DNA of 14,840 nucleotides from Caldifarciminota bacterium (GTDB lineage: Bacteria; Hydrothermota; Tepidihabitantia; B3-TA06; JALVRC01). Shown here piece after piece: positions 6,432 to 13,615 of this stretch; position 1 is the first letter of the stretch, and each line of letters opens with the position of its first letter. The translations under genes were made by a program, and so were the position numbers. The stretch covers positions 1 through 14,840 of the forward strand of contig JALVRC010000093.1 in the NCBI GenBank assembly GCA_027025255.1, given 5' to 3'. The notes beneath the pieces are model-generated. The model saw nothing but the letters and a program-made list of their open reading frames with translations, did not search any database and was not told where the DNA came from.

Positions 6432-8959
6432 CTAACCTCCTTTAAAATTTTTTTAATCTTTGACTTAGTAATGCTAATATACTCTTCATCATTTGTTTTT
6501 AATGCCAATTGAAGTGCTTTCTTCAAGCTGTTCAACCCCTTAATGGCATCTTTAGCATACAATTCTATATAGGCTTTCATAAACAAAACCTCAATAAGTT
6601 TCCTCTCTTTAACACTAAGATTCTCAATAATTGATAGTAACTTATACGCATTCCTGTACCATTTTTTTGCATACAAAAGCTTTGCAAGAGCAAAAACTAT
6701 GCGTATTTGATAATGAGGAACAGAAAGTTTCTCAACTATCCTGAAGGCCTTATTTAAATTTTCAATGGAAAGAAAGTATCTTTTCTGTTTTAAATAAATT
6801 TCACCTAAAAGAAGATAGATACTTAAAAAGGCTACTGTATTTTTATTCTTTACAGTAATATCAAGGGAGAGTCTGCAAATGTCCACTGCCTTATCAAAGG
6901 CATTTTGTTTCATATAAATAAGAGCAATATTATACATAGATGTTATGATGCCCTCTATATTTGCCGCCTCTTTAAACATATTACCGGATAATCGCAAATA
7001 TTTTAAAGCCTTATCCTGTTCGTTCTTTTTCTCATAGTACAAACCAATAAATAGTAACAACTCTGCAGCTAATACTGGCTTAGGCAGAGTTTTTATAAGC
7101 TTATAACTCCGTGAGAGATAATGAAAAGCCTCCTCTATTCTATTGTTTGAAAGAAGATACTTACCCTTCAAAAGATTGTACCAGGCAACATCAACATCTC
7201 TTACCTCAATACGCTCAAACAATTTTCCTGCTTCTTCAAATTTCTCAATCCTTAAAAGCAGCTCTATCTTCTTTAAGGAAAAATACGTAAGTTGCTTAAG
7301 AATAAAAGCTCTTTTCCCTGAATATGTAAATAATCTGTCTATATACAGAATAGCCCCTATATAATCGTTAATCTTTATCTTATGGTCTATTGCAAGCCTT
7401 AAATACTTCATGCCCTTTGAATAGTTTTCTCCTGCCCAAAAATAATCTCCGATAATAGAATAAAAACGTGGGGCATGATAACGGTAATCCTGCTCCATAA
7501 CTTCTGCAATTCTAAGATTTATTCGTTTTCTTGCTATTTCTGAGAGTGATTCGTAAACAACTTCTTTTATTAAAGGATGTTTAAAATACATTTCTTTTGT
7601 TGCCTCATCAATATCAATTAAATCTTTTCTCAAAAGATTATCAATAATAGCATCTATACTGTCGACATTAAAAACATTCTTAACAAGGTAAATAGATGTT
7701 TCTTTCATAAGAGACAAATAACGTAAAAATTCTTTTTCTCTGTCATTTAATCTGTCCAGTCTTGAATTAATAACAGAATATAACTTAGAAGAAGGAATTA
7801 TTTTTCCGTTCTCTCTGTATTCATAACATAACTCTTCAATAAATAAAGGATTCCCATCTGCATGAAAAATAATTTCTTGAATAACATCACTTGAAACATC
7901 ATTTCCAAGGAAATATCTTATTAAAGCCCCTGAGTCATTGGCATTTAATGGATTAAGTATTATATTTTCAACACCTCCAAAAGGTTTCTGGGCAATCAAG
8001 ATAAAAAACTTATTTATATTGTTAATATTATTTCTTACAGCTTCAATAAAATCCATAGAATTCCTGTCAAGAAGATCCCACATATCAATGATTATATAAT
8101 CTATGTCTGTTTTTTTTAATAGATTCATAAGAGCAATATAAACTACATTTTTATCTGCATTAACACTGGAATCACTGTAAAGAGAAAGGATTTCCTCTGA
8201 ATATACACCAAACAACATCTCAAGTCTTTTTCTCAACAACTGTCTATCCATATTCTCAGAAATATCCCATAAATTCTTAAGCACTGTGTATAAGAAATTA
8301 TATGAAGTTCCTCTATCTCCATTTACCCACAGATACTTTTTCCCTTTGCTTTCCTCTCGTATTATAAATTCCTCTACTAATCTTGTTTTACCAATTCCTG
8401 CTTCACCATAAATATTTAAAAATTTAAATCTCTTAAGTCGCCCCTTTATTTTAATCAATTCACGCTCTCTTCCGATAAAAAACTCTGTTTGTTTACGTCT
8501 ATATTTACCCACTCTTGATATAATCTTTATAAATTTTCCCTTTTTTTCATAATGGTATCTGTATTTTAAAATCTTTCTAAATGATGACTTTAAATAAACC
8601 CCACTGTCTTTAACCTCGTCTGAATATGCTCTTATCCTGTCTATTGGCTCGCCAGTGAAATAGCGATATAGTTTAAGATTATAAACCGTTAAATAACCTT
8701 CGTCAATAAACATTCTGGTAGATGGGAAATCGGCATGTATGCTCAATCCTGCATTTACAGCGCGTATAAAATCGTCATCATGGCTTACTGGATAACCGAA
8801 TTCAAGAATCACCTCTCCACCGTATGCAGATATGTAGTATCCTTTATTAAAGGTAATCTCATCAGCGATTCTATCCATAAGAGAAAGAATAACCTCTTCC
8901 CGCTCTTCCTCTAACAAATTAATATACAAAAGAATTAGATACTTATGCTCTATATTCAT
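6428..8959 (-). CDS. Signalling ATPase: degenerate cyclase-like domain, AAA/STAND-type NTPase, TPR repeats
   Basis: The 843-aa predicted cytoplasmic protein shows three regions. Residues 1-150 look like a class III nucleotidyl cyclase homology domain: GGEVILEFGYPVSHDDD (47-63), FIRAVNAGLSIH (64-75) and FTGEPIDRIR (101-110) follow the family pattern, but no metal-binding aspartate pair is evident, so it is probably catalytically dead. Residues about 161-420 form an AAA_16/STAND-like NTPase with FFIGRERE (160-167), Walker A GEAGIGKT (185-192), a Walker B-like IIIDMWD (289-295) and GNPLFIEEL (369-377). From about 480 to the end it is alpha-helical with TPR-like repeats (for example 640-790). The same layout is known from large cyclase-ATPase-TPR signalling proteins. 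It starts the leftward block. Partner and signal are unknown. Confidence 0.8.
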   Translation of the reverse strand: MNIEHKYLILLYINLLEEEREEVILSLMDRIADEITFNKGYYISAYGGEVILEFGYPVSHDDDFIRAVNAGLSIHADFPSTRMFIDEGYLTVYNLKLYRYFTGEPIDRIRAYSDEVKDSGVYLKSSFRKILKYRYHYEKKGKFIKIISRVGKYRRKQTEFFIGRERELIKIKGRLKRFKFLNIYGEAGIGKTRLVEEFIIREESKGKKYLWVNGDRGTSYNFLYTVLKNLWDISENMDRQLLRKRLEMLFGVYSEEILSLYSDSSVNADKNVVYIALMNLLKKTDIDYIIIDMWDLLDRNSMDFIEAVRNNINNINKFFILIAQKPFGGVENIILNPLNANDSGALIRYFLGNDVSSDVIQEIIFHADGNPLFIEELCYEYRENGKIIPSSKLYSVINSRLDRLNDREKEFLRYLSLMKETSIYLVKNVFNVDSIDAIIDNLLRKDLIDIDEATKEMYFKHPLIKEVVYESLSEIARKRINLRIAEVMEQDYRYHAPRFYSIIGDYFWAGENYSKGMKYLRLAIDHKIKINDYIGAILYIDRLFTYSGKRAFILKQLTYFSLKKIELLLRIEKFEEAGKLFERIEVRDVDVAWYNLLKGKYLLSNNRIEEAFHYLSRSYKLIKTLPKPVLAAELLLFIGLYYEKKNEQDKALKYLRLSGNMFKEAANIEGIITSMYNIALIYMKQNAFDKAVDICRLSLDITVKNKNTVAFLSIYLLLGEIYLKQKRYFLSIENLNKAFRIVEKLSVPHYQIRIVFALAKLLYAKKWYRNAYKLLSIIENLSVKERKLIEVLFMKAYIELYAKDAIKGLNSLKKALQLALKTNDEEYISITKSKIKKILKEVR
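6436..6443 (-). promoter_or_regulatory. Ribosome binding site of the DUF1858 gene
   Basis: AAAGGAGG on the minus strand, 4 nt before the ATG at 6429-6431, lies inside the last codons of the ATPase gene. It is a near-perfect Shine-Dalgarno and suggests independent, efficient translation initiation for the small protein despite the ATGA overlap. Confidence 0.75.
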
Positions 8960-9017
8960 ATTTTTTTCTCGTTTGTAAAAACATTTTTAATTATATATAG
9001 ATATATGTAATTAATAG
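8960..9017. promoter_or_regulatory. Divergent promoter region between the ATPase and response-regulator genes
   Basis: These 58 nt separate the two divergent ATGs and are extremely AT-rich, so both long gene blocks should start here. Leftward, a TATAAT lies at 8990-8995 (minus strand) about 30 nt from the ATPase ATG, without a clear -35. Rightward, TTGTAA at 8973-8978 and TATAGA at 8996-9001 are 17 nt apart and make a plausible sigma-70-like pair. Neither start codon has a good Shine-Dalgarno. Overlapping promoters would let one bound factor affect both directions. Confidence 0.4.
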
Positions 9018-10241
9018 ATGCAAAACGAACTTTTGATTGTGGATGATGAGAAATATCTTTTAGATATTTACACAAAATACTTAAGAGTTAATGGGTATAC
9101 AATCTTTGAGGCAACTTCCTCTGTTCAGGCGCTAAATATCCTTAAAAACAAAGAAATAAATGGAATTATAAGCGATATGAAAGTAGACAATATGAATGGA
9201 ATAGATATAATAGAGAGTGCTAAAAAAATACATCCTGATATCTTCAGTATACTAATTACAGCATATCCTGAAATTAATACATCAAAGGAATGTAAAAAAC
9301 ACGGCATAGATATATTCTTAGAAAAGCCTTTCTCTATGGATGAATTGTGTGATGCAATAGAAATTGCAAAGGAAAAAAGAAAAATAAAAAATAGAACCTT
9401 CATAGATAAGATTGAACTTTTAAACATGCTTAAAGAAATATCTAAAAGACATCTTACAGGACATTTCCTCTTTAAAACAGGAGGTGATAAGCTTGTTTTT
9501 GAAATATTTGTAAAAAACGGTAAATTCATTCATGGATTGTCTCCTTTCCAGAAGGGGATAAATGCCTTAAAACAACTTATATGCCTTAATGTTCTCCTAC
9601 ACGTAAATATAAATAAACTTCCGTACGATTTTGATACATCTTACGCCCCTGATATTTCTGAGCTAATATCTGTTGACCCGATATGCGAATTAGCAAAAGA
9701 TTTAGAAAGTATTATACTTAATGAAAATGACTACCCTTCTCCCACTATCAATAAAATCAACACGCTCCTTTCTCACGAAGAACTATATCTTATGAAAAAA
9801 TTAGACGGAACCAGTTCAGTAAAGGAGATTCAAGAAAAATTAGGCAAAGAACAAATAAAGGTATTAAAAAGCCTTTATAAGAAAAATGTAATTGCATTCC
9901 ATTCTCTTCCCTATAAAAACATTGTAATCTACAATACAGATAACTACTTGAATTTAAAAATAAAATCTTCACTGTACAATAATCCGGTTAATATTATTGA
10001 AAGCAATAATATAGATGACTTAATTCACACATTAAACACAAGAAACGTATCAATCGTTCTTTTAAATATCAGTAAACATGACTTGCGACAATTCAGTAAA
10101 CTGTACAATAATTTCCCAACAACAACATGGTTCTTTATTACCAGATCCATTCTGGACAGGTTTATAATATCATTAAAAAAGGGAATAAAATATATAAATA
10201 TAAACAAAATAGATAAAAAAATATGGAATTATTTGTCTTAA
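9018..10241 (+). CDS. Response regulator: receiver, DUF4388, winged-helix-like and C-terminal pseudo-receiver
   Basis: The 407-aa cytoplasmic protein begins with a complete receiver domain (1-120): acidic D9/D10, phosphoacceptor D53 in ISDMKVDNMNG, T81 and K103 in FLEKPF. Residues about 128-205 match DUF4388 (a PATAN-related domain), with LLNMLKEIS, TGHFLFK, FVKNGKFIHG and GINALKQLI. About 248-295 resembles the short helical segment seen after such domains (MKKLDGTSSVKEIQEKLG). Residues 300-407 have receiver-like alternation: IVIYNTDN, then SIVLLNIS with N350 where the phosphoacceptor would be, then FFITRS and LKKGIKYININKI. This suggests a degenerate second receiver. No DNA-binding effector is obvious, so it may act through protein contacts. 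No cognate histidine kinase is in the window. Its stop overlaps the next gene by 19 nt. Confidence 0.82.
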   Translation: MQNELLIVDDEKYLLDIYTKYLRVNGYTIFEATSSVQALNILKNKEINGIISDMKVDNMNGIDIIESAKKIHPDIFSILITAYPEINTSKECKKHGIDIFLEKPFSMDELCDAIEIAKEKRKIKNRTFIDKIELLNMLKEISKRHLTGHFLFKTGGDKLVFEIFVKNGKFIHGLSPFQKGINALKQLICLNVLLHVNINKLPYDFDTSYAPDISELISVDPICELAKDLESIILNENDYPSPTINKINTLLSHEELYLMKKLDGTSSVKEIQEKLGKEQIKVLKSLYKKNVIAFHSLPYKNIVIYNTDNYLNLKIKSSLYNNPVNIIESNNIDDLIHTLNTRNVSIVLLNISKHDLRQFSKLYNNFPTTTWFFITRSILDRFIISLKKGIKYININKIDKKIWNYLS

Positions 10242-11143
10242 AAACCTTTCTATACCTTGGAGCTGGGAAGGCCTTTCTTTCATCAGGTTATATGGCAATT
10301 AATTTTCATAAAAGCTTTTTCAAAAGCTCTATTGCCTTACATGTTCAAGACAGCCTGAGCAAACCTCTAAAAATTAAATTATCTATTGTAGATGCAAATC
10401 TTGCTTTTGCTAAAAAAAATATGGAGATATGTTTAGGACGTATAGAAGAAAATATTTCCTATTTACATAGGCTGCAAAACAACTATGCCAATTACCCCTT
10501 TCTTGAATCTTCCTATACAATCTACTATAATGATGGAGTATATTTTAACCTCTCATACCAAAATTTTAAACTTTCCTTTCTAACATCCTTTTTAAATTTT
10601 AATAACACTTCATTTGATGAAAGAATAATAATATCATTTAACAATAAAAACGCCGATTTTTCACCTGGATTAATCTTAAGATACAATGAGGACATAGGAG
10701 ATAAAACGATGAGATCAATAAACAGACTGTCACCATTCACAAGTATCTCTACCTTTGATTCACTAAATAGAGTTAATCTCTCGTGGTTCTATACATCTCT
10801 ATACAAACCTTATAAAGATTTCTCTATCCCGGAAAAATACAACATGAATCTCATAAAACTAAGTCTGGAACGCCAGATTGTAACTTTTATAAAAATTAAT
10901 CTCTTTTCAAATTACTACTCCTCCAATACATATCCCCTGAGGAATAACAATCTTGCTACAGATAGTATAATAAATCGCGTAATCATTACTGGAGGAAGTG
11001 GAATATCTTTTATCCTTCCTTACGTCAAGCTATCTTTACAAGTTGATAACAATTTTGAAAACATAACAGTCAAAGATTCAATAATTTCAAAAAAAAGCTA
11101 TATAGATTTTTATATAGATACAAAATTTTATTTTAAATTATGA
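10223..11143 (+). CDS. Unrecognised beta-rich protein, possible outer-membrane barrel
   Basis: I do not recognise this 306-aa protein. It is rich in Ser, Asn, Tyr and Phe and has many stretches of alternating polar and hydrophobic residues (SYTIYYNDGVYFNLSYQ, KINLFSNYYS). It ends IDFYIDTKFYFKL, with hydrophobics at every second position as in the terminal strand of outer-membrane beta barrels. That suggests a barrel, but the N terminus (MELFVLKTFLYLGAGKAFLS) is hydrophobic without a basic N-region or clear cleavage site. An in-frame stop at 10214-10216 rules out a longer form. The ATG at 10223 lies 19 nt inside the response-regulator gene and the stop overlaps the next ATG as ATGA, so it is translationally linked to both neighbours. 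No Shine-Dalgarno is visible; an ATG at 10292 would remove 23 residues. Confidence 0.6.
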   Translation: MELFVLKTFLYLGAGKAFLSSGYMAINFHKSFFKSSIALHVQDSLSKPLKIKLSIVDANLAFAKKNMEICLGRIEENISYLHRLQNNYANYPFLESSYTIYYNDGVYFNLSYQNFKLSFLTSFLNFNNTSFDERIIISFNNKNADFSPGLILRYNEDIGDKTMRSINRLSPFTSISTFDSLNRVNLSWFYTSLYKPYKDFSIPEKYNMNLIKLSLERQIVTFIKINLFSNYYSSNTYPLRNNNLATDSIINRVIITGGSGISFILPYVKLSLQVDNNFENITVKDSIISKKSYIDFYIDTKFYFKL

Positions 11144-12015
11144 AAATATCAATAGCATACATAATTTTTGTTGCAGCGGTTCTTATCCTTGTCTGGAGTG
11201 ATCCAATCAAGGATTACACAACCTACAGCAATATAGTAAAATCCGTAGTTGTAGTTGAACCAACTACAGATAAACGTCTTTATAAAGATTTTAATAACGG
11301 TATTTATAAGACTTTAAATAAAGCTGGAATTCTTAATAAAAATATAAAATTGATTTTTGTAGAAGACATTGACTCAACAGAAATACTCAAAAAAATAAAA
11401 AGCCAAAGGCCAGAGGTTGTTGTGGTATTCGGTAGGGAACGGCTATCTTACATAAAATGGTTAGAAGGCAACATCAAGCTTTTCATTCTTACCTATGTTT
11501 TCACTTCACCACAAACAACATCATCCAATGTTCTTTATACTCCCATTACATACCTGCCCTTTAAAGAAAATGTTACCCTTTTAAAGAAAAGAGGTGTAAG
11601 CACCGATTCTGTCGTGGTTGTATCGGATAAAAGTTCTATATCCTCTGCACTAAACAAAAAGATAAAAGATTTCTATGCCCCACAATCTGGAGTAGCTATA
11701 AAAGAATTCATTACATTTAAAAACACAATTGACCTATATACCTTTCTTAAAAAAAGCACAGAAGCAATTATTATAGGCGACATAAGAGTGTTAAATAATG
11801 AAAAAACACCTGTTGATAGTCTTTTAAAAGTAATAAATAAGAAAAAAAATATATTAGCCTTATTTTCCTCCTACGCAACCCAAAATCCTTCACTTGACGA
11901 GTTCTTATTAGGAAAGAAAATAGCTGAAGCAATCGTTGTATATATAAACGGAGAGACCCTGCCTCAAGTTTCGCCTTTTATTTTCATAAAACCTTTTAAA
12001 AATGATAGCCTATGA
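11140..12015 (+). CDS. Exported TrpX-like ABC substrate-binding protein, orphan
   Basis: The 291-aa protein starts with a signal peptide or membrane anchor (basic K2, hydrophobic 4-19, no strong AxA site), so the rest is probably periplasmic. The remainder alternates predicted strands and helices as in periplasmic-binding-protein folds: SVVVVEPTTDKRLY, PEVVVVFGRERL, DSVVVVSDKSS, AIIIGDI. It ends with FLLGKKIAEAIVVYINGETLP, a pattern typical of the C-terminal part of the ABC substrate-binding family containing TrpX (COG2984-like). No permease or ATPase subunit is nearby, so a sensory role is as likely as transport. Four-nt ATGA overlaps join it to both neighbours. The ligand is unknown; the downstream nucleoside phosphorylase weakly hints at a nucleoside. 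Confidence 0.6.
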   Translation: MKISIAYIIFVAAVLILVWSDPIKDYTTYSNIVKSVVVVEPTTDKRLYKDFNNGIYKTLNKAGILNKNIKLIFVEDIDSTEILKKIKSQRPEVVVVFGRERLSYIKWLEGNIKLFILTYVFTSPQTTSSNVLYTPITYLPFKENVTLLKKRGVSTDSVVVVSDKSSISSALNKKIKDFYAPQSGVAIKEFITFKNTIDLYTFLKKSTEAIIIGDIRVLNNEKTPVDSLLKVINKKKNILALFSSYATQNPSLDEFLLGKKIAEAIVVYINGETLPQVSPFIFIKPFKNDSL

Positions 12016-13313
12016 ACATACTACCTGTTGAAATAATTAAAAAGAAACGAAACAGTTTTAAATTAAATAAAACAGAGATAGAAGACTTCTTTAAAGAATT
12101 TTTAAAAGGAAATATTAAAGATTATCAGGTTTCTGCACTTCTTATGGCTGTTTATTTTAATGGCCTTGATGCAGAAGAACTTGCTAACTATACAACAACA
12201 ATCATTAAATCAGGAAAAACATTTGATCTTTCTAACCTGAAGGGATATAAGATTGATAAGCACTCTACTGGAGGAGTTGGAGATAAGGTTTCATTAATAG
12301 TTCTTCCTATCATTGCCTCGCTTGATATTTACATTCCAATGGTATCTGGTAGAGGTCTGGGACACACAGGAGGCACATTAGATAAACTTTCATCTATCCC
12401 GGGCTTTAAAACTCAGCTCAAAGAGTATGAATTTTTAAACATATTAGCAAAAGAAAAAGGTGTTTTTGGGGCTCAGACAAAGGATTTTGTCCCACTTGAT
12501 AAATTAACATACGCTATTAGAGATGCCTCAGGAACAGTAGAAAGTATTCCTTTAATAGCAGCCTCAATCATGAGTAAGAAAATTGCAGAGGGAATTAATG
12601 GTCTTGTACTTGATGTCAAAGTGGGCAATGGTGCATTTATGAAAGATGAAAAGCGTGCTTCTATACTGGCAGAAACAATGATTGATATTGGTAAATCACA
12701 CAATTTAAATGTAAGGGCAGTTCTTACAGATATGAATTTTCCTCTGGGGAGGACTGTTGGGAATGCATTGGAAGTAAAAGAAGCTATAGAATATCTTCAA
12801 GGCAATAAACACATCGAACTAAGCAAGGTGGTAAATAAAATAGTTTTTGAAATGCTGGAAATGGCAGGTGTGAAAACACAAAATATTGACAGTTTAATAG
12901 AGGAAAGCATCTCTTCAGGAAAGGCAATAAATAAGTTAAAAAGTATAATTAAAGCACAGGGAGGAGATCCTTCTATTGTAGATAAACCGAATAATTTTTC
13001 TCAGGTAGCTATAAAAAAAGATATATTCCTGAATAAGGATGGATTTTGGTGCGGATGTGATACATACAGTATAGGCATAGCCTTAATAAGTCTTGGAGGA
13101 GGAAGAAAGAAAAAAGAGGATAATATTATTACCTCTACTGGGATTGAGTTTTTTACCTCTCCAGGACAAATTATAAATAAAAAAGAACCATTCGCAAGGA
13201 TATATGCAGAAAATATTGAAGCATTAAATGCTGCAGAACAAATTTTATTAAAAAGCGTAAACATATGTAAAAGACCTATTGAAAGAAAACTTGTAATAAA
13301 AACTATAAAATAA
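12012..13313 (+). CDS. pdp: Pyrimidine-nucleoside (thymidine) phosphorylase
   Basis: This enzyme reversibly cleaves thymidine, deoxyuridine and often uridine with phosphate to the base and (deoxy)ribose-1-phosphate in pyrimidine salvage. The 433-aa length equals that of the Geobacillus stearothermophilus enzyme. The phosphate-binding KHSTGGVGD (83-91) and family signature SGRGLGHTGGTLDKL (112-126) are intact. R170, S185 and K189 align with the pyrimidine-binding Arg168, Ser183 and Lys187 of that enzyme. The C-terminal lobe (about 340-433) has the usual GGGRKKKED stretch. Sequence alone does not separate broad-specificity pyrimidine phosphorylase from thymidine-specific DeoA. Its ATG overlaps the upstream stop by 4 nt with no Shine-Dalgarno. 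It is followed after 11 nt by hpf. Confidence 0.93.
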   Translation: MNILPVEIIKKKRNSFKLNKTEIEDFFKEFLKGNIKDYQVSALLMAVYFNGLDAEELANYTTTIIKSGKTFDLSNLKGYKIDKHSTGGVGDKVSLIVLPIIASLDIYIPMVSGRGLGHTGGTLDKLSSIPGFKTQLKEYEFLNILAKEKGVFGAQTKDFVPLDKLTYAIRDASGTVESIPLIAASIMSKKIAEGINGLVLDVKVGNGAFMKDEKRASILAETMIDIGKSHNLNVRAVLTDMNFPLGRTVGNALEVKEAIEYLQGNKHIELSKVVNKIVFEMLEMAGVKTQNIDSLIEESISSGKAINKLKSIIKAQGGDPSIVDKPNNFSQVAIKKDIFLNKDGFWCGCDTYSIGIALISLGGGRKKKEDNIITSTGIEFFTSPGQIINKKEPFARIYAENIEALNAAEQILLKSVNICKRPIERKLVIKTIK

Positions 13314-13319
13314 AGGAGG
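13312..13319 (+). promoter_or_regulatory. Ribosome binding site of hpf
   Basis: AAAGGAGG, 5 nt before the hpf ATG at 13325, overlaps the pdp stop codon. It is the only strong Shine-Dalgarno in the rightward block and fits high expression of the hibernation factor relative to its neighbours. Confidence 0.8.
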
Positions 13320-13324
13320 AAACT

Positions 13325-13615
13325 ATGGTAAGAATAACAGCAAGACACTTTACCTTGAATGACGAAATGAAAAAACTTATTGATAAGAAATACAAAAAAC
13401 TTGAGAAATTTAAAAAACATATCCTTGATAGTGAAATTATTTTAACCCGAGATGCTGAACAATTCATTGTTGAAGGGATTGTAAGGCTCAAAAGAGAAAA
13501 CTTTGTTGCAAAAACAAAAAACAAAGAGCTTAAAGTATCAGTACAGGATGTCATAAATAAATTAATGCATCAAATGCAAAAATATGAGGATAAATTAACA
13601 GATAAAAAATTGTAA
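13325..13615 (+). CDS. hpf: Short ribosome hibernation promoting factor (HPF/RaiA family)
   Basis: HPF binds the 30S A/P site region and promotes inactive 100S dimers or protects idle ribosomes in stationary phase. The 96-aa product has the family's beta-alpha-beta-beta-beta-alpha layout: it opens VRITARHFTLND, followed by a basic helix KKLIDKKYKKLEKFKKH, with a closing helix DVINKLMHQMQKYEDKL. It is the short form and lacks the C-terminal dimerisation domain of long HPF. Its TAA shares its last base with the hprK ATG (TAATG). Neighbouring hprK and EIIA match the PTS-linked setting in which hpf is often found. Confidence 0.92.
   Translation: MVRITARHFTLNDEMKKLIDKKYKKLEKFKKHILDSEIILTRDAEQFIVEGIVRLKRENFVAKTKNKELKVSVQDVINKLMHQMQKYEDKLTDKKL

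Noticed and set aside
9125..9529. Minus-strand frame of 134 codons inside the response regulator gene
   Set aside because: It lies entirely antisense to the receiver and DUF4388 coding sequence and shows no recognisable protein features.
13001..13420. Minus-strand frame of 139 codons across the pdp-hpf junction
   Set aside because: It is antisense to two well-supported genes, including their strong ribosome binding site, and its Phe/Ser/Leu-rich product reflects complement of Lys-rich codons.
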